In this document: one piece after another, positions 43,976 to 54,725 of the stretch
Layout of the letters: the number at the start of each line of letters is the position of its first letter
Numbering within the stretch: the stretch's first letter is position 1
Assembly (NCBI RefSeq): GCF_900456975.1
Contig: NZ_UGYM01000002.1
Location: 4,836,001 to 4,900,000, forward strand
DNA length: 64,000 nucleotides
Direction of reading: 5' to 3'
Source: Shewanella baltica
Lineage (GTDB): Bacteria; Pseudomonadota; Gammaproteobacteria; Enterobacterales; Shewanellaceae
Notes under the pieces: model-generated
Told to the model about the DNA's origin: nothing
The model's input: only the letters and a program-made list of their open reading frames with translations
Database searches by the model: none
Program-made: the position numbers and the translations under genes

Positions 43976-46126
43976 TTAGGCTTGGTAGTAGCTACCGTTA
44001 TTGGCTGCTAATGTGCGCATCGCATCTGTGACTTGATACAGACCGCCCAAGTGAGCGTATTTGTCTGCTAAGGCCACAAAATTTGCGACACCCATGGTAT
44101 CCAAGTAACGGAATACGCCGCCTCTGAATGGCGGGAAACCTAAGCCATAAACTAGGCCCATATCCGCTTCGGCAGGCGATGCGACAATACCTTCTTCTAA
44201 ACAGCGCACGGTTTCGATGATCATAGGGATCATAGTACGGGCAATAATGTCATCGGCTTCAAAGGCTTTTAACTCGCCAAAGGCATCTTTCAGGAGGCCG
44301 TAGCTCGTTGGATCGACATCTTTCTTCGGCTTGCCACGGCTATCGACTGAATAGACATAGAAACCTTTACCATTTTTCTGGCCAAGACGTTTGTTCTCAA
44401 ACATCACATCAATCGCGTCAGTGCCTGATTTACCCATGCGATCAGGGAAACCTTCAGCCATTACAGCTTGGGCGTGATGACCTGTGTCTAAACCGACTAC
44501 GTCGAGCAGGTAAGCTGGACCCATTGGCCAACCGAATTGTTTTTCCATCACTTTGTCTATTGCAGCAAAGTCGCCACCTTCGGCAAGTAAGCCGTTAAAG
44601 CCTGCAAAGTAAGGGAAGAGTACGCGGTTAACGAAGAAGCCTGGGCAATCATTAACAACGATTGGGGTCTTGCCCATTTTGCTGGCATAAGCCACAACAG
44701 AGGCGATGGTTTCTTCAGAGCTGTGCTCGCCACGGATAACTTCGACTAACGGCATTTTGTGCACTGGGTTAAAGAAATGCATACCGCAGAAACGCTCAGG
44801 TTTCTTCATGCTCTTAGCGAGCAAGTTGATTGAAATCGTTGAAGTGTTTGACGCGATAATTGCATCTTCACTCACATAGCCTTCAACTTCGGCTAAAACC
44901 TGTGCTTTGATTTTTGGATGTTCAACAACGGCTTCAACGACAACATCACTGTGTTTAATCGCGGCATAATCTAACGAAGGCGTGATGTTGTTCAGCACTT
45001 TAGCCATTTTTTCTGGCGTTGAACGGCCACGGGCGACTTGGGCAGACAGCAGTTTAGCGGCTTCATTGAGGCCTAAATCTAATGCTGGCTGGGCAATGTC
45101 TTTCATGACAATCGGTGTGCCTTTGCTGGCGCTTTGGTAAGCGATGCCGCCGCCCATAATACCTGCGCCTAATACGGCCGCGTTGTTGACTTCTTTCGCT
45201 AACTTGCCGGCTTTCTTCGCTTTACCTTTAACGAATTGATCATTAAGGAAAATACCAATAAGCGCTTTAGCAACGTCGGTTTTCGCTAGCTTGATAAAGG
45301 CATGATGTTCGATTTGTAATGCTTCAGCACGACCTTTAGTCGATGCTTGCTCAATTACGCTTACAGCAGCCATTGGTGCAGGGTAGTGTTTACCCGCAAC
45401 CGCAAACACCATGCCTTTGGCTGTGGTGAATGACATCATAGCTTCAAGTTTTGGCAGTGTTAGCGCCGACAGTTTACGGTTACGACGTGCTTGCCAATCC
45501 AGCTTTTCAGCAACAGCGTCTTTGAGCATTTGAATCGCAGCAGCTTCTAACGCTTGTGGTGCAACCACGGCATCAACAGCGCCGACTTTCAGTGCATCTT
45601 CAGCGCGTTGGTCTTTACCCGTGGTGATCCACTCAAGTGCGTTATCTGCACCAATCACACGTGGCAGACGAACTGTGCCGCCAAAACCTGGGATGATGCC
45701 GAGTTTAGTTTCAGGTAAACCGATTTTGGCTGTGGTGTCTGCGATACGGAAATCGGTTGCCAGAATGGTTTCACAGCCGCCACCTAAGGCAAAGCCTTTG
45801 ATTGCTGATGCAGTTGGGAAAGGCAAGTCTTCGAGTTTGTTGAAGACTGCGTTAGCTTGTTCAACCCAAGAGAGCAATACGGCGTCATCTTGTGCGAACA
45901 GGCCTAAAAATTCGGTAATGTCGGCGCCCACAATAAAGGTATCTTTACTTGAGGTCAGCACTAACGCTTTGATATTGGAATCTTGCTTGATGCTGTCTAA
46001 TGCCGCATCGAGCGAGGCGAGGGTTTCTCTGTCGAATTTGTTCACCGAACCGGGTGCGTTAAAGCACAGCTTGGCAATATTATCCTCGAGTAACTCAACC
46101 TGAATTGTAGGACTTTGGTAGATCAT
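43976..46126 (-). CDS. fadB: Multifunctional fatty acid oxidation complex subunit alpha FadB
   Basis: Enoyl-CoA hydratase/isomerase plus 3-hydroxyacyl-CoA dehydrogenase, alpha subunit of the alpha2beta2 beta-oxidation complex. The N-terminal crotonase domain has [10 protein letters not shown] and [18 protein letters not shown] with the catalytic glutamates. The dehydrogenase half has the NAD loop [25 protein letters not shown] and [18 protein letters not shown]. Length 716 residues. AGGAAG precedes the ATG. Confidence 0.97.
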   Translation of the reverse strand: MIYQSPTIQVELLEDNIAKLCFNAPGSVNKFDRETLASLDAALDSIKQDSNIKALVLTSSKDTFIVGADITEFLGLFAQDDAVLLSWVEQANAVFNKLEDLPFPTASAIKGFALGGGCETILATDFRIADTTAKIGLPETKLGIIPGFGGTVRLPRVIGADNALEWITTGKDQRAEDALKVGAVDAVVAPQALEAAAIQMLKDAVAEKLDWQARRNRKLSALTLPKLEAMMSFTTAKGMVFAVAGKHYPAPMAAVSVIEQASTKGRAEALQIEHHAFIKLAKTDVAKALIGIFLNDQFVKGKAKKAGKLAKEVNNAAVLGAGIMGGGIAYQSASKGTPIVMKDIAQPALDLGLNEAAKLLSAQVARGRSTPEKMAKVLNNITPSLDYAAIKHSDVVVEAVVEHPKIKAQVLAEVEGYVSEDAIIASNTSTISINLLAKSMKKPERFCGMHFFNPVHKMPLVEVIRGEHSSEETIASVVAYASKMGKTPIVVNDCPGFFVNRVLFPYFAGFNGLLAEGGDFAAIDKVMEKQFGWPMGPAYLLDVVGLDTGHHAQAVMAEGFPDRMGKSGTDAIDVMFENKRLGQKNGKGFYVYSVDSRGKPKKDVDPTSYGLLKDAFGELKAFEADDIIARTMIPMIIETVRCLEEGIVASPAEADMGLVYGLGFPPFRGGVFRYLDTMGVANFVALADKYAHLGGLYQVTDAMRTLAANNGSYYQA

Positions 46127-47939
<1,813 letters not shown>

Positions 47940-47966
47940 TCATAGGGTAAAGATTAGGGCGGATGT

Positions 47967-48581
47967 GTGCTCGAAAGTTATAGCGTTCCCCGTGAAGATA
48001 TCGTGATTGAAGAAGAGATAAAGCATAGCCGCTTTATCTCTTTTCTGTTTCATTGCGATAGCTTTGATAAATTTAAGTTAGTACTCACTGACATAAAGCG
48101 TGACTATCCCGGCGCAAGCCATTATTGCTCTGCTTTTGTGGCTGGCGCACCGGATGATAGTGTCTTAATTGGTTCGAGTGATGACGGCGAACCTGCCGGC
48201 AGTGCTGGTCGCCCTATGTTAGCTGTGTTGCAAGGGGCGAATATCGGCGAAGTGGGCGCTGTTGTGGTGCGTTATTATGGCGGCACTAAGCTAGGCGTTG
48301 GTGGGCTGGTTCGGGCTTATACGTCAGGCTTACGGCAAGGTTTGGTTCAATTGCCGACGCGACTAAAACAGTTACGTTATCCCGCCAAGTTGCATTGTGA
48401 TTATGCTCAGCTGCGCGATGTGGAACATCTATTACAGCAAGTCGATGCCGTGATTATCGACAAGCAATTTGCCGAAGCGGTCGATATTGTGTTCGAGATA
48501 GGCAGGCAGCAACAGGCATTACTGTGTGAGTCGCTGGCGACGCTCAGTCAGGGAAGTTTGAGGCCTGAGTTTGAGCTGTGA
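47967..48581 (+). CDS. yigZ: YigZ/IMPACT family protein
   Basis: A 204-residue UPF0029/IMPACT protein. The N-terminal domain has IKHSRFISFLFHC, DYPGASHYCSAF, SSDDGEPAGSAGRPML and VVVRYYGGTKLGVGGLVRAY, all signature blocks, plus a ferredoxin-like C-terminal domain. A regulatory role related to eukaryotic IMPACT is suspected but unproven in bacteria. The start is GTG at 47967 with a GGGCGG tract upstream. Placed between pepQ and trkH, as in E. coli. Confidence 0.9.
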   Translation: MLESYSVPREDIVIEEEIKHSRFISFLFHCDSFDKFKLVLTDIKRDYPGASHYCSAFVAGAPDDSVLIGSSDDGEPAGSAGRPMLAVLQGANIGEVGAVVVRYYGGTKLGVGGLVRAYTSGLRQGLVQLPTRLKQLRYPAKLHCDYAQLRDVEHLLQQVDAVIIDKQFAEAVDIVFEIGRQQQALLCESLATLSQGSLRPEFEL

Positions 48582-48658
48582 TGCCTGCGTAAATTATGCC
48601 AAAATAGCCCAAATGCTGAAAATACCTTTGCAGCCAATGGAATGATTGAACTCGCTTA

Positions 48659-50116
48659 ATGCAATATAAAACCATAATAAGAATCATAGGCCTGCTGATT
48701 GGTTTATTTTCAATCACTATGCTGCCACCAGCACTGATCGCTGTTTGGTATAACGATGGCGGCGGCACGGCGTTTATGCAGGCATTTTTTGTCAGCCTAT
48801 TTATTGGTTTCTGGCTCTGGTATCCCAATCGCCACTGTAAAGAAGAATTGCGTACCCGAGAGGGTTTCTTGATTGTGGTCCTGTTCTGGACCGTACTGGG
48901 TTCTATCGGTGCTTTACCGTTTATCTTCTCGAGTCAACCCGACCTTAGCTGGACCGATAGCTTCTTCGAATCTTTCTCTGCGTTAACCACCACCGGAGCC
49001 ACAGTGATTGTCGGGCTCGACTTCTTACCTAAAGCCATTCTGTTTTATCGCCATATGCTGCAATGGCTCGGCGGTATGGGGATTATTGTGCTCGCCGTGG
49101 CGATTTTACCTGTGCTTGGCGTAGGGGGAATGCAGCTCTATCGCGCTGAAATTCCGGGCCCAGTGAAAGACAGTAAGATGACACCGCGGATCGCCGAAAC
49201 CGCTAAGGCACTGTGGTATATCTATTTACTGTTAACTATTTCCTGTGCAACCGCCTATTGGCTGGCGGGCATGAGTGTGTTCGATGCGGTTTGCCATTCA
49301 TTTTCAACTATCGCTATTGGCGGTTTTTCGACCCACGATGCTAGCATGGGGTATTTCGATAGTTCAGTGATTAACCTTATTTGTGTGTTCTTTTTAATCG
49401 TTTCTGCAGTTAACTTTAGCGTGCATTTTGCGGCATTTTCGCGGCGAGGGATTAACGTTAGAGTCTATTTTAAAGATGCCGAATTTAAGATGCTGGTGGC
49501 TATTCAACTTATTCTTACCGCGATTTGTTTCCTCACGCTTTATCATTCGGGCATTTATGATTCGCCGGAAGAAACCTTAGACCATGCCTTATTTCAGGCG
49601 GTTTCCGTGGCCACTACCGCAGGGTTTGGTACTGAAAGCTTCCACATGTGGCCGCTGTTTTTACCTATTCTATTGATATTTTCGAGTTTTATCGGTGGCT
49701 GTGGTGGCTCAACTGCGGGTGGGATTAAAGTGATTCGGGTCATTTTGCTGCTGTTACAGGGCTCGCGCGAATTAAAGCGACTGGTTCATCCTAAGGCGAT
49801 GTTCTCTATCCGTATCGGTTCTAAAGCCTTGCCCGATCGCGTTGTCGATGCCGTGTGGGGATTCTTCTCTGCCTATGCGCTGGTGTTTGTGATCTGTATG
49901 CTTGCACTCATGGCGATGGGATTAGATGATATTACCGCCTTTAGTGCTACCGCGGCTTGCTTAAACAATCTAGGCCCAGGCTTAGGTGCGGTAGCCAGTA
50001 ACTACGCCAGTATTGGCGATGGCGCCAAATGGGTATTGGTCGCGGCTATGCTGTTTGGTCGCCTCGAAGTATTTACCTTACTGATTTTGTTTACGCCAAC
50101 TTTTTGGAAGAATTAA
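48659..50116 (+). CDS. trkH: Trk potassium uptake system membrane protein TrkH
   Basis: Potassium translocation subunit of TrkAH. The 485-residue multi-pass protein has four pore repeats whose filter turns include SALTTTGATVI, SIAIGGFS, SVATTAGFG and NNLGPGLG. Loops HMLQWLGGMGIIVLAVAILP and GGCGGSTAGGIKVIRV are conserved. It works with TrkA, encoded 3 kb away on the other strand. hemG begins 2 nt after its stop, the trkH-hemG pair also seen in E. coli. Confidence 0.95.
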   Translation: MQYKTIIRIIGLLIGLFSITMLPPALIAVWYNDGGGTAFMQAFFVSLFIGFWLWYPNRHCKEELRTREGFLIVVLFWTVLGSIGALPFIFSSQPDLSWTDSFFESFSALTTTGATVIVGLDFLPKAILFYRHMLQWLGGMGIIVLAVAILPVLGVGGMQLYRAEIPGPVKDSKMTPRIAETAKALWYIYLLLTISCATAYWLAGMSVFDAVCHSFSTIAIGGFSTHDASMGYFDSSVINLICVFFLIVSAVNFSVHFAAFSRRGINVRVYFKDAEFKMLVAIQLILTAICFLTLYHSGIYDSPEETLDHALFQAVSVATTAGFGTESFHMWPLFLPILLIFSSFIGGCGGSTAGGIKVIRVILLLLQGSRELKRLVHPKAMFSIRIGSKALPDRVVDAVWGFFSAYALVFVICMLALMAMGLDDITAFSATAACLNNLGPGLGAVASNYASIGDGAKWVLVAAMLFGRLEVFTLLILFTPTFWKN

Positions 50117-50118
50117 TC

Positions 50119-50643
50119 ATGCAGACGTTAATAATCTATTCGACGATTGATGGCCAAACATTGGCAATTTGCCAAAAAATGAAGACGATTGCAGAGCAGG
50201 CGGGAGAGCAGGTTTCGCTGGTCACATTAGAGCAGGCTGAAGCGTTGAGCTTAGCTGATTTTGATAAAGTGCTGATCGGCGCCAGTATTCGTTATGGTAA
50301 GCATAGACCTGAACTTTACCAGTTTGTGAACCGCCACCATGCGGTGCTCGATACTAAGATTAATGGCTTTTTTACCGTTAATGTCGTGGCGCGCAAACCC
50401 TTAAAGAATACGCCTGAAACCAATCCTTATATGCAAAAGTTTCTGCAGCTTTCACTGTGGCAGCCACAGTTGCTTGAAGTGTTTGCGGGCAAGATTGATT
50501 ATCCTAAATACGGTTTCTTCGATCGCACTATGATACGTTTCATTATGTGGATGACTAAAGGGCCAACCGATATCACAGGCACCTTTGAGTTTACCGATTG
50601 GGAAAAAGTCGACGCCTTCGGTAACCGCTTTAGCCAGCACTAA
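50119..50643 (+). CDS. hemG: Protoporphyrinogen IX dehydrogenase (quinone-linked) HemG
   Basis: Flavodoxin-like enzyme oxidising protoporphyrinogen IX and passing electrons to respiratory quinones. The 174-residue protein starts MQTLIIYSTIDGQTLAICQKM (FMN phosphate loop). It has FTVNVVARKPLKNTPETNPYMQKFL, part of the long-chain insert that separates HemG from plain flavodoxins, and ends TKGPTDITGTFEFTDWEKV. GGAAG precedes the ATG at 50119. A paralogue lies 0.6 kb away. Confidence 0.95.
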   Translation: MQTLIIYSTIDGQTLAICQKMKTIAEQAGEQVSLVTLEQAEALSLADFDKVLIGASIRYGKHRPELYQFVNRHHAVLDTKINGFFTVNVVARKPLKNTPETNPYMQKFLQLSLWQPQLLEVFAGKIDYPKYGFFDRTMIRFIMWMTKGPTDITGTFEFTDWEKVDAFGNRFSQH

Positions 50644-50649
50644 AAACCA

Positions 50650-50685
50650 TTAAGCCCTAATCACTTGCAAGCGATTAGGGCTTAA
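50650..50685. terminator. Bidirectional terminator between hemG and the ArsR-family gene
   Basis: A 13-bp perfect stem TTAAGCCCTAATC/GATTAGGGCTTAA with a 10-nt loop sits between convergent genes, 7 nt after hemG and about 22 nt after the regulator stop. Confidence 0.8.
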
Positions 50686-50706
50686 ATTTAAGCTAGCTTT
50701 ACCGTG

Positions 50707-51015
50707 TTACACTGCGCAGTAGCGGCTATGCAGAATCGAAATCACTTGGGTGACTTGTTCGTTCTTGAGCTTGTAGTAAACAATTTGCGAGCTCTTACGG
50801 GTATCCACCAGATCTTCAGAGCGTAATACGGCTAAATGCTGGGATAGTGCCGACTGGCTTAATGGCACAGTGGCATTGAGTTCAGTTACGCTCAACTCTT
50901 TGTCTAGTAATAGGCATAAAATCATTAGGCGATAAGGGTTCGCTATGGCCTTAAGCCATTTAGCCGCACTTTCCGCATTAGTTACCATTGCAGCTACATC
51001 TATGTCATTTTGCAT
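50707..51015 (-). CDS. ArsR-family regulator, HlyU-like
   Basis: A 102-residue winged-helix repressor. The helix-turn-helix is VTELNATVPLSQSALSQHLAVLR. The metal-binding CxC motif of ArsR/SmtB is absent. Cysteines at C34 (MILCLLL) and C100 (SRYCAV) sit where HlyU of Vibrio has its thiol pair, so a redox- or persulfide-sensing regulator is likely. The ATG at 51015 is preferred over an in-frame GTG four codons earlier. It is divergent from the second hemG; a perfect inverted repeat lies 25 bp upstream of its start. Confidence 0.85.
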   Translation of the reverse strand: MQNDIDVAAMVTNAESAAKWLKAIANPYRLMILCLLLDKELSVTELNATVPLSQSALSQHLAVLRSEDLVDTRKSSQIVYYKLKNEQVTQVISILHSRYCAV

Positions 51016-51040
51016 AAGGTCACTCACTTCATCGCTTTTG

Positions 51041-51056
51041 ATTAGATAATTCTAAT
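51041..51056. promoter_or_regulatory. Candidate operator for the HlyU-like regulator
   Basis: ATTAGA-TAAT-TCTAAT, a perfect 6-bp inverted repeat in an AT-rich stretch. Spacing and size suit ArsR-family dimers. Confidence 0.45.
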
Positions 51057-51112
51057 TGAACACCTGTGTTTACGCAATCATACTGCTCAGCCATGCAGAT
51101 CTCAATTTTTGC

Positions 51113-51129
51113 ATCTCAGAATATGAGAT
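51113..51129. promoter_or_regulatory. Inverted repeat upstream of the second hemG
   Basis: ATCTCA-GAATA-TGAGAT, perfect 6-bp arms, ending 86 bp before the second hemG. A possible operator or promoter-proximal element; the binder is unknown. Confidence 0.35.
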
Positions 51130-51215
51130 ACGGCTGATTTGTGATCCTATCAGAGGTTTATTTAACGTAATCTTGCCACAATGGTGACATTAACTCAGTG
51201 GATCGGTAATTCCCT

Positions 51216-51767
51216 ATGACACGCGTTCTCGTACTTTATTTTACCCGTGGTGGCCACACGGCCAAGATTGCCAATGCAATTGCCGACCAATTAACCTTTC
51301 GTGGCGCTAAGGTCGACCTTGTCGATATCAACAGTGCTGCCGCGACTTGTATCAATTGGCCTGATTACGAGGTTGTCGCCTTAGGTGCCTGCGTACTCTA
51401 TGGCACCTATGATAAGAGTGTGTTCAAGTTTATCGAGCAACATGCAGAGGCTTTGGGTGCATTGCCAAACAGTTTCTTCTGCGTCAACGTGGTAGCGAGA
51501 AATCCAGAAAAACGTATTCCTGAGAATAATAAATATCTGCAAAAGTTCATCGCCTTATCGCCGTGGACGCCAGCCGATCTTAAAATTATTGCGGGGAAAG
51601 TGGATTATCCTTCATGGCCTTGGTACGACAGGTGGATGATCCAGTTGATTATGAAGATGACCAAAGGCCCAACTGATCCTAAGTCGGTTATCGACTACAC
51701 CGACTGGGCAGATGTAAAGGTCTATGCCGATCATCTGCTTGAATTAGTCGACGTTACCGCTATTTAG
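51216..51767 (+). CDS. HemG paralogue (flavodoxin-like protoporphyrinogen oxidase family)
   Basis: A 183-residue protein clearly related to hemG at 50.1 kb. It shares VNVVAR.P.K..PE.N.Y.QKF, AGK.DYP and MTKGPTD in the same order. The flavin loop is LYFTRGGHTAKIANAIAD. The HemG-type insert is kept, so it is not an ordinary flavodoxin. It may be a conditional isozyme or have acquired another flavin role. It faces the HlyU-like regulator across a shared intergenic region. Confidence 0.85.
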   Translation: MTRVLVLYFTRGGHTAKIANAIADQLTFRGAKVDLVDINSAAATCINWPDYEVVALGACVLYGTYDKSVFKFIEQHAEALGALPNSFFCVNVVARNPEKRIPENNKYLQKFIALSPWTPADLKIIAGKVDYPSWPWYDRWMIQLIMKMTKGPTDPKSVIDYTDWADVKVYADHLLELVDVTAI

Positions 51768-51784
51768 GACGGGTCAGGCTTAAT

Positions 51785-51817
51785 AAAAAAGGCGCTTAAC
51801 TTGTTAAGCGCCTTTTT
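51785..51817. terminator. Bidirectional terminator between the second hemG and second trkH
   Basis: A long perfect stem AAAAAGGCGCTTAA/TTAAGCGCCTTTTT (51786-51799 with 51804-51817) with poly-A and poly-T flanks lies between convergent genes. Confidence 0.9.
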
Positions 51818-51837
51818 AGTATTCAAGCTCTACTGAA

Positions 51838-53280
51838 TTAATACTTCCAGAAACTCGGGTGGAATAACACTGCTACGGTCAGAATTTCTAAACGACCGAG
51901 TAACATGCCGAGTGACAACGCCCATTTCGCCACATCGGGCAGGGTTGAGAAGTTACCCGCAGGGCCAATAATCGGCCCTAAGCCAGGACCTACGTTCGTG
52001 ACCGCCGTGATAGCGCCCGTGAAACTGGTCATAGGATCGAGCCCTGTGAGCACTAAAATTACCGACAAGCCTACAATCACCATTACAAACAACAGCACGA
52101 AAGTGATCAGCGAGCGCACGATATCTTCACTGATGATGCGATTGTTGTAGCGTTCCCTAAAGATACCGTTTGGATGACATTGCTGTTTCAATTGCTCGCG
52201 CATAATGGCGCCAGCGATTTGAAACCGGAAGATTTTAATCCCGCCTGAAGTTGAGCCAGAGCAGCTACCGACAAACATTAAGAACATAAAGGCGATGTTG
52301 GCAAAGGCGCCCCAAGCACCGTAATCCGTTAAGCCATAACCTGTAGTGGTCACCACAGAAACTACGTTAAAGCTGGATAAACGCAGCGCATCAAGGAGTT
52401 CAATATCGCGGGTTTGCCACAGCCAAAAGCCAATAGAACAAGACACGAAGGTCAGGAAAAACAAGAAACCTTTGACCTGAGCATCGTTCCAAATCCGCAG
52501 ATCCCTTTGCTGTATGGTGTGCACAAACATGAGTAGCGGTAAGCCACCCGCCGCCATAAAGAACACGCCAACCCAGTGAGCCGAGTGGGAGAACGCGGCC
52601 ATTGAGCTATCAGATGTTGAGTAGCCGCCGGTCGATAGGGTGGTCATGGCATGGTTGATGGCTTGAAACCAAGTCATTCCCGCCAGATGATAGGCAACGC
52701 AGCAGGCAACAGTCAGCAAAATATAGATAAAGAATAAGTACTTAGCCATACTTTGGGTGCGTGGTACGGCTTTATCGCTCCAATCCGAAGATTCAGTGCG
52801 GAACAGCCGCATACCACCGACGTTCAAGAAGGGCAGAATGGCCACCGCCATCACGATAAAACCAATCCCGCCAAGCCACTGCAATAAAGAGCGCCAGATT
52901 AAGATACTGTGATCCATGGTATCCAACCCCGAGAGCACAGTAGAACCTGTGGTCGTGATGCCGGACATAGTCTCAAAGAAGGCGTCGGTATAGCCAATCC
53001 CGTGATATAGGGTAAAGGGCATGGCCGCAAACAGGCTCACGATCAACCACGTCAAGCTGGTCAACAGGAACATATCGCGGATATTGAGGTTAATAGTCTT
53101 GCTCTGGCCATTGTGTAAACACAAGCTGGCACTAATGCCTGTCACTAACGCCGACAGCATGAAAGAGCCCACGGTTTCCTCGGCATTGAACACGGCGAGG
53201 AGCAGTGGTATCAACATGAAGGCTGTCAGCATGGACAAAAACAGCCCTAAAATAAACAATAGTGGTCTAAAGTTCAGCAT
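51838..53280 (-). CDS. trkH: Second TrkH-family potassium transporter subunit
   Basis: A 480-residue relative of the 48.7-kb trkH with the same pore-repeat pattern (SGITTTGSTVL, TTLSTGGYST, SVVTTTGYG, TNVGPGLG) and loops SLLQWLGGIGFIVMAVAILP and GSCSGSTSGGIKIFRF. It is placed 20 nt downstream of trkA, so TrkA probably serves both. Ion preference cannot be read; filter glycines are present. Confidence 0.93.
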   Translation of the reverse strand: MLNFRPLLFILGLFLSMLTAFMLIPLLLAVFNAEETVGSFMLSALVTGISASLCLHNGQSKTINLNIRDMFLLTSLTWLIVSLFAAMPFTLYHGIGYTDAFFETMSGITTTGSTVLSGLDTMDHSILIWRSLLQWLGGIGFIVMAVAILPFLNVGGMRLFRTESSDWSDKAVPRTQSMAKYLFFIYILLTVACCVAYHLAGMTWFQAINHAMTTLSTGGYSTSDSSMAAFSHSAHWVGVFFMAAGGLPLLMFVHTIQQRDLRIWNDAQVKGFLFFLTFVSCSIGFWLWQTRDIELLDALRLSSFNVVSVVTTTGYGLTDYGAWGAFANIAFMFLMFVGSCSGSTSGGIKIFRFQIAGAIMREQLKQQCHPNGIFRERYNNRIISEDIVRSLITFVLLFVMVIVGLSVILVLTGLDPMTSFTGAITAVTNVGPGLGPIIGPAGNFSTLPDVAKWALSLGMLLGRLEILTVAVLFHPSFWKY

Positions 53281-53300
53281 AAGTTGGCTTACTTAGGTTC

Positions 53301-54710
53301 TTAGAAGAAGAAAGCACTTGGTTGGAAAAGCTTCTCGACTTCGCCGACAAACTTTTTATTCACTAGGAATAAGATCACGTGATCCCCTTGTTCTATCACG
53401 GTTTTGTCGTGAGCCATTAATACTTCGTCGTTGCGGACAATAGCACCAATGGTGGTTCCCGGTGGCAACTTAATATCGCCAATGGCTTTGCCAACCACTT
53501 TAGACGTGCTGGCATCCCCGTGGGCAATCGCTTCAATTGCCTCGGCGGCGCCGCGACGTAGGGAGTAAACGTTACAGATATCACCCTGACGGATATGGGT
53601 TAACAGTGCCGAAATGGTGGCTTGCTGGGGTGAGATAGCAATGTCGATATTAGCTTCTTGGACGATATCCACATAGGCTTCGCGCTGGATCAGCACCATG
53701 ACTTTTTTCGCGCCCATACGTTTTGCCAGCAATGCCGACATAATATTGGCTTCATCGTCATTGGTCACCGCAATAAATACGTCGGTTTGATCTATGTGTT
53801 CTTCGAGCAGTAATTCTTGATCTGAAGCGTCACCGCAGAACACGGTAGTATTTTCCAGTTGCTCCGATAGGGCTTCAGCCCGCTCATACTTATGCTCAAT
53901 AAGTTTAACTGAGTGGGTGCGCTCAAGGCGTTTGGCTAAACCTAAGCCTATGTTACCGCCACCGGCGATCATAATGTTGCGGTAGGAGTTATCGAGCTTT
54001 TGCATTTCGCTCATAACAGCGCGAATGTGTCGACTGTCGGCGACGAAGAAGACTTCATCATCGGCTTCGATAATCGTGGTACCGCGAGGCATGATAGGGC
54101 GGCCTTGGCGGAAAATCGCCGCAACCCGGGTATCAATATTCGGCATGTGTTCGCGCAGTGCCGCTAACGCATTCCCCACCAGTGGACCACCATAATAGGC
54201 ACGAACGGCCACTAGGCTTAGCCGTCCTTCGGCAAATTCGAGTACTTGTAGCGCGCCGGGATATTCAACGAGTCGCTGAATGTAAGCGGTCACTAACTGT
54301 TCAGGGGCGATTAATTCATCGATCACGAAGCCGCCGCGGGGGCGACCGTCGCTATTTTTGGTTTCACTGTCGATAAAGAGTTTATCGCGCATCGCCAGAT
54401 AAGGTTCTGAACGAATACGGGCAATTTTTGTTGGCGTGCCGAAAAGGGTGTAAGCAATCTGACAGGCGGCCATGTTGCATTCATCGCTATTGGTTACCGC
54501 GATCAGCATATCGGCATCTTCTGCGCCCGCTTCTCTGAGCACATCAGGGTGGGCTGCATGGCCCGCCACAACGCGAAGGTCATATTTATCTTGCAGGGCG
54601 CGTAGTCTGGATTTGTCATGATCGACTATGGTGATGTCATTATTCTCACCTACCAAATTTTCGGCCAAGGTTCCCCCGACTTGACCCGCACCTAATATGA
54701 TAATTTTCAT
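53301..54710 (-). CDS. trkA: Trk system potassium uptake regulator TrkA
   Basis: Peripheral NAD-binding gating protein of TrkH. Two tandem RCK halves are visible. The first starts [19 protein letters not shown] with DITIVDHD; the second starts [27 protein letters not shown]. Each has a TrkA-C type subdomain ([21 protein letters not shown]). Length 469, somewhat longer than E. coli TrkA but the domain plan is the same. It lies 15 nt after rsmB, as in E. coli. Confidence 0.95.
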   Translation of the reverse strand: MKIIILGAGQVGGTLAENLVGENNDITIVDHDKSRLRALQDKYDLRVVAGHAAHPDVLREAGAEDADMLIAVTNSDECNMAACQIAYTLFGTPTKIARIRSEPYLAMRDKLFIDSETKNSDGRPRGGFVIDELIAPEQLVTAYIQRLVEYPGALQVLEFAEGRLSLVAVRAYYGGPLVGNALAALREHMPNIDTRVAAIFRQGRPIMPRGTTIIEADDEVFFVADSRHIRAVMSEMQKLDNSYRNIMIAGGGNIGLGLAKRLERTHSVKLIEHKYERAEALSEQLENTTVFCGDASDQELLLEEHIDQTDVFIAVTNDDEANIMSALLAKRMGAKKVMVLIQREAYVDIVQEANIDIAISPQQATISALLTHIRQGDICNVYSLRRGAAEAIEAIAHGDASTSKVVGKAIGDIKLPPGTTIGAIVRNDEVLMAHDKTVIEQGDHVILFLVNKKFVGEVEKLFQPSAFFF

Positions 54711-54725
54711 GGCCTTGCTTACTTC

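Noticed and set aside
45621..46103. 160-codon plus-strand frame opposite fadB
   Set aside because: Shadow of the conserved crotonase domain, Ser/Pro rich with no family match.
53370..53390. GATCACGTGATC palindrome in trkA considered as parS
   Set aside because: It has the CACGTG core but lacks the TGTT/AACA arms.
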